From positions 1 through 6,686 of the forward strand of contig WBXE01000131.1 in assembly GCA_008932955.1 (NCBI GenBank): DNA of 6,686 nt, read 5' to 3'. Within the stretch, counting starts at the first letter, position 1. Each line of letters opens with the position of its first letter. This DNA comes from Verrucomicrobiota bacterium (GTDB lineage: Bacteria; Verrucomicrobiota; Verrucomicrobiia; Verrucomicrobiales; Akkermansiaceae). A program made the position numbers and the translations under genes. The notes under the pieces are model-generated. The model saw nothing but the letters and a program-made list of their open reading frames with translations, did no database searches and was not told where the DNA came from. Below, in pieces: positions 1-5,953 of the stretch.

Positions 1-709
1 ATTCTTCTTTCGGGCTGCCAGCGCGGTGCACCAGCAGGACGATTTCGCCCTTGGGCGGATGTGCTTGGAAATGCGCGAGCACCTCCGCCGCGGTGCCGCG
101 GTGATAGGTCTCGAACTTTTTGGTGAGTTCGCGGGCGACGCAGGTGCGGGCCGCCGGGGCGATCTCCGCGAGGATGACCAAAGTCGAGAGGATGCGATGG
201 GGCGACTCGAAGAAAATGGCGGTTTCGCCGGATGCGAGGGCGGCGGTCAAGGCGCTGCGGCGTTTGCCGGACTTCACGGAGAGGAAGCCGCCGAAGTGGA
301 ACGCGTGGCAGGGGAAGCCGGAGCCGATGAGAGCGGTGATGACCGCCGAGGGCCCCGGCAGCACCTCGAAGGGGGTGGCAGTGTCGATACACCCCTGGAT
401 GAGGCGGTAGCCGGGATCAGAAATGCCGGGCATGCCGGCATCACTGATGACGGCAATGGTTTCCCCGGCTCGGGCGGCGGCAATCAGGTCGGGTGCGCGG
501 CGGGCTTCGTTGTGCTCATGCATGGAAACCAGCGACTTGCCAGAAATGCCGTGGTGGGCTAGCAGCTGGCCGGAATGACGGGTGTCTTCACAGGCTATGC
601 GATCGGCACTGCGGAGGATTTCCAGCGCCCGCAGCGTGATGTCGGCTAGATTGCCGATGGGCGTGGGCACCAGCACGATGCGGCCTGTAATCTCAGTAGA
701 ATCGTCCAT
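1..709 (-). CDS. rsmI: 16S rRNA (cytidine-1402-2'-O)-methyltransferase RsmI, 3' end cut by the window edge
   Basis: RsmI uses S-adenosylmethionine to methylate the ribose of C1402 in 16S rRNA, in the decoding centre of the small subunit. The frame opens with ATG at 709-707 and reads 236 codons to the left edge without a stop. Family motifs are in order: PTPIGNLADITLRALE at residues 15-30, ACEDTRHSG at 39-47, the glycine-rich SAM-binding SDAGMPGISDPG at 89-100, LPGPSAV at 117-123, FFESPHR at 166-172 and ARELTKKFE at 192-200, ending in KGEIVLLV. This covers the whole tetrapyrrole-methylase-type fold. E. coli RsmI is near 286 residues, so a C-terminal extension could lie outside. The first base of codon 237 is T, so a stop directly outside is also possible. 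No Shine-Dalgarno precedes the start. The nearest gene upstream on this strand is the thioesterase, across a 218-nt gap with a foldback repeat, so rsmI may have its own promoter. Confidence 0.95.
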   Translation of the reverse strand, partial: MDDSTEITGRIVLVPTPIGNLADITLRALEILRSADRIACEDTRHSGQLLAHHGISGKSLVSMHEHNEARRAPDLIAAARAGETIAVISDAGMPGISDPGYRLIQGCIDTATPFEVLPGPSAVITALIGSGFPCHAFHFGGFLSVKSGKRRSALTAALASGETAIFFESPHRILSTLVILAEIAPAARTCVARELTKKFETYHRGTAAEVLAHFQAHPPKGEIVLLVHRAGSPKEE

Positions 710-749
710 GGTGGGGGGCTTTTTTCGGTCGGGCTAAACCCAAAAAGAA

Positions 750-924
750 AGATGGAAAGGGTTGCAGCGGCGTTTTTTTACCACTGATTTCACGGATTGA
801 AGAGGATTACACGGGAAAGATGGTCCCGATCTATCAAATCCTCGGCTAAGCCTATAGGTGAGCACCATAACATTCATAACTCTTTCTTCATCCGCGCAAT
901 CCGTGGTTTCTATTTTTCCATCTA
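750..924. repeat. Foldback element with imperfect terminal inverted repeats, 5' of rsmI
   Basis: The gap between the thioesterase and rsmI holds two matching inverted ends. The outer pair is AGATGGAAA at 750-758, matched by the reverse complement of 916-924. The inner pair is 780-803, starting ACCACTGATTTCACGG, against the reverse complement of 885-907, starting ACCACGGATTGCGCGG. About 20 of 24 positions agree, with one gap. The left arm also contains a short direct echo (CACGGATT, then GAGGATTACACGG). Its AT-rich character differs from the GC-rich genes around it. Similar ACCACGGATTTCACGGATT-type sequences occur dispersed in genomes of several phyla; that is recollection, not a search. No open frame of note lies inside. 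It could be a small non-autonomous element, or a hairpin in the leader of rsmI. Confidence 0.6.
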
Positions 925-927
925 GGA

Positions 928-1326
928 CTAAAGCCCGCGCTCCAGTTGCTCCCGCTCGTGGTCATCGAGTGGCTGCGGCTGGCCTTGGTGATTGACGCGC
1001 ACGGTGGTGATGCTGCCAGCGGCGGCGAGTTCGCCACTGCGGACAACTTCAAACTTCCAGGTGACCGAAGAGGTGCCCACCGCGGCGATGGCCAGTTGCA
1101 CTTCGATCGGGTCGCCACTCAGCAAGGGCCGCTTGAAATCACAGGATACGTTCACCCGCGGCCAGCCACCTTCGTTTCTATCAAAAACCATGAGACCAAG
1201 CGAACGCAAAAACGCGTGCTCCGCCAGCTCCACGTGGTGGAAGATATTGGCGAAATGCATCCAGCCGCTCGCATCGGTGTCGCGGAAGGACACCTCGCTG
1301 GCATGCCGATAGAGCGGATGTTCCAT
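928..1326 (-). CDS. Acyl-CoA/acyl-ACP thioesterase, 4HBT hotdog family (YbgC/FadM-like)
   Basis: Predicted 132-residue single hotdog domain that hydrolyses acyl thioesters. The N-terminal SFRDTDASGWMHFANIFHHVELAEHAFLR-type signature (residues 13-41) is the active-site segment of the YbgC/4-hydroxybenzoyl-CoA thioesterase family. D16 and D18 are candidate catalytic acids, and the helix after HFAN is the central hotdog helix. The later strands (RVNVSCDFKRPLLSGD at 57-72, VTWKFEVVR at 88-96, GSITTVRVN at 104-112) also fit. The frame stays open 16 codons upstream, but that part overlaps the end of fabF. The ATG at 1326 gives the usual family length and starts 7 nt after the fabF stop, so the two are probably cotranscribed. 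No good Shine-Dalgarno is present (only GAGTAAG about 8 nt upstream). The substrate cannot be read from sequence; placement next to fabF suggests an acyl-ACP or acyl-CoA. Confidence 0.87.
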   Translation of the reverse strand: MEHPLYRHASEVSFRDTDASGWMHFANIFHHVELAEHAFLRSLGLMVFDRNEGGWPRVNVSCDFKRPLLSGDPIEVQLAIAAVGTSSVTWKFEVVRSGELAAAGSITTVRVNHQGQPQPLDDHEREQLERGL

Positions 1327-1333
1327 GACTGGC

Positions 1334-2581
1334 TTACTCGAAGCGACGCACCAGCACCGAGGCATTGTGGCCACCGAAGCCGAAGCTGTTGCTGATAGCC
1401 ACCTTCACCGGCACCTCGCGAGCCACGTTGGGCACGCAGTCCAAGTCACACTCGGGGTCCTGGTTCTCGAGATTGATCGTCGGCGGAATGACCCCATCGT
1501 GAATGGCCATCACGCTGGCAATCAACTCAATGCCGCCCGCCGCACCTAACATGTGACCGGTCATCGACTTGGTGGAACTCACCATCAGGCCGTTGTTGGC
1601 ATGGTCGCCGAAGGCCAGCTTGATCGCCTTGGTTTCGGCGATGTCGCCCAAGCCGGTGGAAGTCGCGTGGGCGTTGAGGTAATCGACGTCCTCGGGATTG
1701 ACCTTGCCGTGGTCGAGGGCCATTTTGATGGCGTAGGCCGGGCCGCTGCCATCGGGGGAGGGCGCGCTGAGGTGATAGGCATCGGCACTGATGCCGTAGC
1801 CGACGAGTTCGGCGTAGATTTTGGCGCCGCGTTTGCGGGCGTGTTCGAGTTCCTCGATGACCAAGATGCCGGCGCCTTCGCCCATGACAAAGCCGTCGCG
1901 GTCCTTATCAAACGGGCGACAAGCACGCTCGGGCTCATCGTTGCGGGTACTCAGCGCCCGCATGTTGCCGAAGCCGGCCAAGCCCATCCCCAGGATGGTA
2001 GCCTCCGCACCCCCGCATAAAAACGCATCGGCGTCGCCAAACTTGATGATGCGCCAGGCCTCACCGATGTTGTGGTTGGAGGTGGCGCAGGCGGTGACGA
2101 TGCACATATTGGGCCCGAGCAAGCCGTGTTCGATCGAGATGATCCCACTGGCAATGTTGGAAATCATCATTGGAATGGTGAACGGCGACACCCGCTTGGG
2201 CCCCTTGGCCATCAGCACTGCGTGTTCCCGCTCCAAGGTGGCCAGCCCGCCAATGCCACTGCCGACCATCACGCCGAAGCGCCGCGGATCCATTTTTGAA
2301 ACATCCACGCCCGAATCTTCCATCGCCATTTTCGAGGCGGCCACCGCGAATTGGACGTAGCGGTCAGCCCGCCGCGCATCCTTGGTCACCCGAAAATACT
2401 CGTCCGCGCAAAACCCCTTCACCTCGCCCGCAATCTTGCAATCGTAGGGGGTGAGATCCAGTTGGGTGATCTGCGCTATCCCACTGCGGCCGTTCTTGAG
2501 ACCATCCCAAGTGGATGCCAAGTCGTTGCCGAGGGGGGTGAGGCAGCCTAAGCCGGTGATGACCACGCGTCGTTCGTTCAT
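1334..2581 (-). CDS. fabF: Beta-ketoacyl-[acyl-carrier-protein] synthase II (FabF)
   Basis: Cytoplasmic condensing enzyme of type II fatty acid synthesis; it joins malonyl-ACP to a growing acyl-ACP with loss of CO2. The 415-residue product is the normal family length. It opens with RRVVITGLGCLTPLGND (residues 4-20). The full catalytic set is visible: nucleophile Cys165 in VTACATSNHNIG, His305 in NAHATSTGLGD, Lys338 in SSTKSMTGH and His343. The C-terminal NSFGFGGHNASV loop at 398-409 is also intact. The frame is open for 50 more codons to 2731, but that stretch (MQGAAQAPPN...) does not look like FabF. The ATG at 2581 puts the canonical N-terminus in place, so I chose it. There is no Shine-Dalgarno in front. 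Unusually, no acpP or other fatty acid gene lies just upstream; ribD is divergent instead. The thioesterase follows by 7 nt. Confidence 0.97.
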   Translation of the reverse strand: MNERRVVITGLGCLTPLGNDLASTWDGLKNGRSGIAQITQLDLTPYDCKIAGEVKGFCADEYFRVTKDARRADRYVQFAVAASKMAMEDSGVDVSKMDPRRFGVMVGSGIGGLATLEREHAVLMAKGPKRVSPFTIPMMISNIASGIISIEHGLLGPNMCIVTACATSNHNIGEAWRIIKFGDADAFLCGGAEATILGMGLAGFGNMRALSTRNDEPERACRPFDKDRDGFVMGEGAGILVIEELEHARKRGAKIYAELVGYGISADAYHLSAPSPDGSGPAYAIKMALDHGKVNPEDVDYLNAHATSTGLGDIAETKAIKLAFGDHANNGLMVSSTKSMTGHMLGAAGGIELIASVMAIHDGVIPPTINLENQDPECDLDCVPNVAREVPVKVAISNSFGFGGHNASVLVRRFE

Positions 2582-2766
2582 AAATTTGTGTCCGGCGCAA
2601 GTTGGCCGATCCGGCGCAGCGACGCAAGCAAGTTCCAGCATCGAATCGCTAGTTGGACGGTTTTTTGAAGAAATTGGAGTGAATCGGCGCCTTTTCTCAC
2701 AATTAGGCGGGGCTTGGGCAGCTCCCTGCACCCGGATTCATCCAGTCCGCCGCGTTTTTGCCCAAA

Positions 2767-2825
2767 GCCCCCGGCCGCAGGCCGGGGCGGTATGTGGCCC
2801 GGGCATTCTTGCCCGGCTGCCCATG
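2767..2825 (+). repeat. GC-rich double-hairpin repeat, copy 1
   Basis: Two hairpins in tandem sit in the fabF-ribD divergent region. The first has arms CCCCGGCC (2769-2776) and GGCCGGGG (2780-2787) around a GCA loop. The second has arms CCGGGCA (2799-2805) and TGCCCGG (2810-2816) around TTCT, followed by CTGCCCAT. A related copy lies 45 nt away in inverted orientation. The form resembles the REP/BIME-like extragenic palindromes dispersed in many GC-rich genomes. Neither hairpin is followed by a run of T, so they do not look like intrinsic terminators. Confidence 0.65.
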
Positions 2826-2867
2826 TGAGGAGAATGCGCTGGCTTTAACTCCGGTTCATTCGCTGCC

Positions 2868-2912
2868 TATGGGCACTGCGGGCAGAATCCCCGCGGCACC
2901 TGGCCGCAGGCC
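2868..2912 (-). repeat. GC-rich double-hairpin repeat, copy 2 (inverted)
   Basis: Read on the minus strand, this stretch gives a GGCC-TGC-GGCC hairpin (2912-2902), then GGTGCCGCGGGGATTC, TGCCCGC and GTGCCCAT. It parallels copy 1 (GTGGCCCGGGCATTC, TTGCCCGG, CTGCCCAT) with scattered differences and a gap of about six bases. Its own second hairpin has arms GCGGG (2878-2882) and CCCGC (2890-2894). Differences on both arms keep the pairing, which suggests selection or decay around a conserved fold. The two copies face each other across 2824-2867, so they could also pair as one long foldback. Confidence 0.55.
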
Positions 2913-2993
2913 GAAATTTCAACTTTAGGAGTCTCCTCTTATTTTGGCCGCTTCCCGCTTGCCGTCGGCGGGTTTTCCCACGATGCTGCGCCG

Positions 2994-4037
2994 GTGAACG
3001 CAGTTGCGACGGATGACGACTATTGGATGGACCTGGCGCTGGCCGAGGCCCGCAAGGGCGTCGGGCGCACCGCCCCCAATCCACCCGTCGGCGCAATCAT
3101 CGTAAAACACGGCCAACTCCTCGGCAGTGGCTGGCACCGGGCGGCCGGCCAAGCCCATGCCGAATGCGAGGCAGTGGCGGCCGCCGCCGCCGACCACGGC
3201 GCCGCCGCGCTGCGCGGTGCCACCGCCTACGTCACCTTGGAACCGTGCTCAACCCACGGCCGCACCCCACCCTGCACTGCGGCCATCATCGCTGCGGGCA
3301 TCTCCCGCGTCGTCTACGCCTGCGTCGATGCCAACCCGCAACACGCCGGCCGCGCCGATGCCATTTTGCGCGCGGCGGGCATCGAGGTGAGCTGCGGCGC
3401 GTGTGCAGACGCCGCAGCTGCCTTGCTGCGGCCATTTTTCAAAGTCCGCGCCACCGGCCTGCCATGGTTGATTTGGAAAACGGCGATGAGCCTCGACGGC
3501 CGCATCACCCGCCCGCCAGGCGAGGGCCAGTGGCTTACCGGCGAGGCCGCCAGGGCCGATGTTCAATGCATCCGCGCCAGCGTCGATGCCATCCTCACCA
3601 GCGGCGAAACCGTCCGCCGCGATCGGCCTGCACTCACCGTACGCATGCCAGGCTTATTAGATGGGCGCCTCCAGCCGTGGCGTGTCGTCGTCACCCATCA
3701 TCCCGACTCTTTGCCGCCAGACGCCCCCTTGTTCAGCGACGCCTGGCGCGAGCGCACACTCATTCGGCCGGGCAGCGATTTGGCCGCAATGCTGCGTGGC
3801 CTTGCCCGCGAGCAAGGCGTACTGAGCGTGCTGGTAGAAGCCGGTGGCAAATTTTCCGCCGCACTGGTGGAGGCCGGGCTGATCGATGAGGTGCTTATTT
3901 ATCTGGCACCGCGGCTCTGCGGCGGCGGCGTGCCGGCCCTTGCCGCAGCGCATCTTCCCGCATCGCTCGAACTAGCCGACCTCCAACTCACCCAGTTCGG
4001 TGAGGACCTGCGCCTGCGCGGAGTCATCCGCAAGTGA
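2994..4037 (+). CDS. ribD: Bifunctional diaminohydroxyphosphoribosylaminopyrimidine deaminase / 5-amino-6-(5-phosphoribosylamino)uracil reductase RibD
   Basis: RibD carries out the deamination and the NADPH-dependent ribose reduction that follow GTP cyclohydrolase II in riboflavin synthesis. The 347-residue product has both domains. The N-terminal zinc deaminase (about 1-148) shows H55-A-E57 in GQAHAECEA and the EPCSTHGRTPPC motif with Cys85 and Cys94 as zinc ligands. APNPPVGAIIV at 27-37 is also typical. The reductase (about 155-347) shows WKTAMSLDGRIT (161-172), QWLTGEAARADVQCIRA (179-195), DAILTSGETVRRDRPALTVR (198-217), VEAGGKFSAALVEAGLIDEV (281-300) and LAPRLCGGG. The start is GTG at 2994, the only usable in-frame start before the motif DDYWMDLALAEA; no Shine-Dalgarno precedes it. 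The linker is slightly divergent (CVDANPQHAGRADAIL in place of the usual D-P-N-P form). No other rib gene is nearby. The methyltransferase follows on the same strand. Confidence 0.96.
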   Translation: MNAVATDDDYWMDLALAEARKGVGRTAPNPPVGAIIVKHGQLLGSGWHRAAGQAHAECEAVAAAAADHGAAALRGATAYVTLEPCSTHGRTPPCTAAIIAAGISRVVYACVDANPQHAGRADAILRAAGIEVSCGACADAAAALLRPFFKVRATGLPWLIWKTAMSLDGRITRPPGEGQWLTGEAARADVQCIRASVDAILTSGETVRRDRPALTVRMPGLLDGRLQPWRVVVTHHPDSLPPDAPLFSDAWRERTLIRPGSDLAAMLRGLAREQGVLSVLVEAGGKFSAALVEAGLIDEVLIYLAPRLCGGGVPALAAAHLPASLELADLQLTQFGEDLRLRGVIRK

Positions 4038-4050
4038 TTGAGCCATCAGC

Positions 4051-4064
4051 GGGCTTGCAAGCCC
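4051..4064. repeat. Perfect 14-bp palindrome between ribD and the methyltransferase
   Basis: GGGCTTGCAAGCCC is a perfect palindrome. It starts 14 nt after the ribD stop and is followed by CCCCATCC, echoing the hairpin-then-CCCAT arrangement of the repeats upstream of ribD. It could be a degenerate repeat copy, a protein-binding site, or a weak attenuating hairpin between the two genes. No T-tract follows. Confidence 0.45.
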
Positions 4065-4088
4065 CCCATCCCTGCACCATCCTGCGGC

Positions 4089-4679
4089 ATGACGAATTGG
4101 GATCAGCGCTACCAAGTGGGAGATATGCCGTGGGAAAAAGGCCGACCCGTGCCAGCATTGCTGGAGTTGCTGACCCAGCACCACGCCTGGGGTGCCGGGC
4201 CGCTGCTGGTCCCCGGCTGCGGGCTGGGCCACGATGCACGGGCGCTTGGAGTGTTAGAAATCCCGGTCGTCGGGCTCGATATCTCACCGACGGCCGTCGC
4301 GCTGGCGCGGGAATTTCCTAGCACCGGTGAGCACAGCTACGAGCAGGGGGATTTTCTCGATCCGGCATGGCGGGCGGGGCGCGAGTTTTCCGCGATATGG
4401 GAGCACACCTGTTTCTGCGCCATCGACCCGAGCCAGCGCGCAAACTATGCACAGGCGGTTGCGGAGTGCCTGCCCGCAGGTGGCTTGCTGGCGGGAGTAT
4501 TTTTCCTCACCCCCAACGATCCGGGTGAGGACGCCGGTGGCCCGCCCTTCGGCACCACCATCGAGGAATTGGACGCGTGGTTTGCGCCCGCATTCGATCG
4601 CTTCGATGGTTGGGTCCCGCGGGCGGCCTACCCCGGCCGCGAGAACCGCGAATGGATCGGCCTCTATCGCAGGCGCTGA
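4089..4679 (+). CDS. SAM-dependent methyltransferase, thiopurine S-methyltransferase (TPMT) family
   Basis: Predicted cytoplasmic class I methyltransferase of 196 residues. The start MTNWDQRYQVGDMPWEKGRP places the family W-x-x-R-Y and PWE motifs at the N-terminus. SAM-binding motif I is LLVPGCGLGHDARAL (39-53), and the acidic loop after strand 2 is VVGLDISPTAV (60-70). YEQGDFLDP (84-92) and IWEHTCFCAIDPSQRANY (103-120) match the TPMT motif that in relatives reads near D-R-T-F-F-C-A-L-P-P. GGPPFGTTIEELDAWF closes the core. The ATG at 4089 gives this family start. The frame also opens at a TTG one base after the ribD stop, adding 17 residues not expected for the family. No Shine-Dalgarno is present. 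Bacterial members methylate thiols, halides or selenium/tellurium oxyanions; the true substrate here cannot be told. It is co-oriented with ribD, 51 nt downstream. Confidence 0.88.
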   Translation: MTNWDQRYQVGDMPWEKGRPVPALLELLTQHHAWGAGPLLVPGCGLGHDARALGVLEIPVVGLDISPTAVALAREFPSTGEHSYEQGDFLDPAWRAGREFSAIWEHTCFCAIDPSQRANYAQAVAECLPAGGLLAGVFFLTPNDPGEDAGGPPFGTTIEELDAWFAPAFDRFDGWVPRAAYPGRENREWIGLYRRR

Positions 4680-4697
4680 ATTGAACACCTGCATGGC

Positions 4698-4724
4698 CGC
4701 TGGTGGTCTCTCGGCGGGCCAGCG
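4698..4724. terminator. Possible hairpin between convergent genes
   Basis: CGCTGG (4698-4703) can pair with CCAGCG (4719-4724) in the 46-nt gap between two convergent genes. The 15-nt loop is large and there is no U-tract on either strand, so a terminator role is weakly supported and rests mostly on position. Confidence 0.2.
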
Positions 4725-4725
4725 C

Positions 4726-5589
4726 TCACAGGCTTTTGGTCAGCGCAGCCAGCGACAGCTGGGTGCATTCCATCGGCGACCTTCCGTCCGGATACACCTC
4801 CTGTTCGAGGGTGAGCCACTCGGTGCCACCGACCTCGCCACAGGCCTTGAGAATCGGCGGCCAATTCACCGAGTCTTGGCCGAAAATTGCCTTCTTGCCG
4901 GCCTCGCTTTTGATCACGATCGGCTTGATGTGCACCACCTTCATGCGCCCCGGGTGGCGTCGCATCAGCTCCGCGCAATCCTGGCCGGCATCGCTCGCCC
5001 AGCCGCAATCGACCTGCAAAATCACGTCACCGCTCGTGCGTTCGGCGAATAATTCCCAATGATTGGTGTCGCCGATTTTGGCAAACTCGCCGGTATGATT
5101 GTGATAGCCGCAGGCCATGCCGTGGGGTTTGAGCTTGGCCGCAGTTGCGTTAAAAAACTCGGCCAGGGCTTGGCTCTTTTCCGGATGGGTGAAGTCGCCA
5201 TCGCCCGGCACGATCAGATATTTGCAGCCAATCTGCTGGTGAAAGTCGATCGTCTTCTGCAACGCATCCCCGCGCAGCGTGGGCGTGCCGATGTGGGTGG
5301 CTGCCACCTTGAGGCCCAGCTCGTCGAGTTTCGCCCGCAATGCCTTCGGCTTGCCCGCGTAGCTGTGGTAACCGGCAAACTCAACGCCCTCAAAGCCCAT
5401 CTTCGCCAGTTCCCCCAGCGTAGCATCAAAGTCCTTGGCGCAAGCTTCGCGCACCGAATACAATTGCACCGCAATCGGAATCTTGGCGGTAGCAGACGCC
5501 GCGGCCAGGCCCCGCCCCGCAGCCACCGCGGCGGCTCCGAGAACGGAACTAACGACAAATCGACGGCGTGACATTGGCGGTGCTTGCAT
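4726..5589 (-). CDS. Tat-exported sugar phosphate isomerase/epimerase family protein (AP-endonuclease-2-type TIM barrel)
   Basis: This 287-residue protein begins with a twin-arginine signal: MSRRRFVVSSVLGAAAVAAG from the second Met, then an alanine-rich segment ending near AAASA. It is therefore probably folded in the cytoplasm and exported. The rest is a xylose-isomerase-like TIM barrel. It opens IAVQLYSVREACAKDFDATL and shows candidate metal ligands at E70 (GFEGVEFAGYH), H99 (AATHIG), H163/H165 (GYHNHTGEF), D194 (LQVDCGWAS), H220 (KVVHIKP) and E262/E264 (WLTLEQEVYPD). I chose the ATG at 5589; the ATG at 5574 begins directly at MSRRRF and is equally plausible, while earlier in-frame Mets (5643, 5655) would bury the signal. 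None has a Shine-Dalgarno. Such proteins are abundant in Verrucomicrobiota and Planctomycetota, where a role in sugar or inositol catabolism is assumed but rarely tested. The gene stands alone; its 3' end faces the methyltransferase. Confidence 0.88.
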   Translation of the reverse strand: MQAPPMSRRRFVVSSVLGAAAVAAGRGLAAASATAKIPIAVQLYSVREACAKDFDATLGELAKMGFEGVEFAGYHSYAGKPKALRAKLDELGLKVAATHIGTPTLRGDALQKTIDFHQQIGCKYLIVPGDGDFTHPEKSQALAEFFNATAAKLKPHGMACGYHNHTGEFAKIGDTNHWELFAERTSGDVILQVDCGWASDAGQDCAELMRRHPGRMKVVHIKPIVIKSEAGKKAIFGQDSVNWPPILKACGEVGGTEWLTLEQEVYPDGRSPMECTQLSLAALTKSL

Positions 5590-5725
5590 GGTGTCTAGAA
5601 AATGGCCGACCCCGACCTTGGTGGCAACTATTTTCCGTGTCATGGGACGCCCCATTTATTGATATTGGATAGGTTGATAGAGACGATGATTGCAACTGTG
5701 GCCATTCGAGCATTATGTTCCTACC

Positions 5726-5953
5726 ATGAACACGGTTACAGAAATTCAAGCAGCCATTGGCCAACTCGCCCCGGAACATTTTTCCCAATTGATCGGATGG
5801 ATCAAAGACCGGTTTGCGAATGAGTGGGACCGCCAGATTGAGGATGATGTGACGGCAGGTAAACTGGATCATCTCGTCCGTGACGCGCTGGGCGAATACC
5901 ACGCGGGTCAGACGCAGCCGTTCCCTCCCAATGAAAAGCCGCGCGACCTATAA
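5726..5953 (+). CDS. Probable antitoxin of a type II toxin-antitoxin pair
   Basis: A 75-residue, mostly acidic and helical protein immediately before a RelE/ParE-like toxin. The first half (MNTVTEIQAAIGQLAPEHFS) looks like a short helical region. The middle carries EWDRQIEDDVTAGKLDHLVRDAL-type sequence (33-55), seen in small antitoxins whose C-terminus wraps the toxin. The tail ends in YHAGQTQPFPPNEKPRDL. I see no clear DNA-binding fold (ribbon-helix-helix or HTH), so self-regulation is uncertain. The ATG at 5726 is chosen; a TTG 36 nt earlier would add an unlikely MQLWPFEHYVPT segment. No Shine-Dalgarno precedes it. A weak promoter (TTGCAA at 5690-5695, TATGTT at 5714-5719, 18-nt spacer) would give an almost leaderless message. 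The gene overlaps the toxin by 23 nt, so translation is probably coupled. Confidence 0.75.
   Translation: MNTVTEIQAAIGQLAPEHFSQLIGWIKDRFANEWDRQIEDDVTAGKLDHLVRDALGEYHAGQTQPFPPNEKPRDL

Larger units (their letters stand above)
2582..2993. other. Divergent intergenic region between fabF and ribD
   Basis: This 412-nt region must hold the promoters for fabF (leftward) and ribD (rightward), but I could not pick a convincing -35/-10 pair for either. Besides the paired hairpin repeats at 2767-2912 it contains the 11-nt palindrome AGGAGTCTCCT at 2927-2937. I looked for an FMN riboswitch ahead of ribD and did not find the characteristic RFN conserved blocks. No additional gene is supported here. Confidence 0.6.

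Noticed and set aside
26..562. Long plus-strand open frame opposite rsmI
   Set aside because: It is the antisense shadow of a well-conserved rsmI frame; its composition (repeated G, A, E, R) is typical of reverse reading of a GC-rich gene.
2582..2731. A 50-residue N-terminal extension of FabF
   Set aside because: The frame is open by chance. The standard FabF N-terminus (RRVVITGLG) begins at the ATG at 2581, and the extension has no resemblance to the family.
2927..2937. AGGAG as ribosome binding site of a gene upstream of ribD
   Set aside because: No ATG, GTG or TTG in a useful frame follows at the right distance. The AGGAG is half of the palindrome AGGAGTCTCCT.
3023..3889. 288-codon plus-strand frame inside ribD
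   Set aside because: Rich in Arg, Pro and His without any domain signature; a frame-shifted shadow of ribD, whose motifs are complete.
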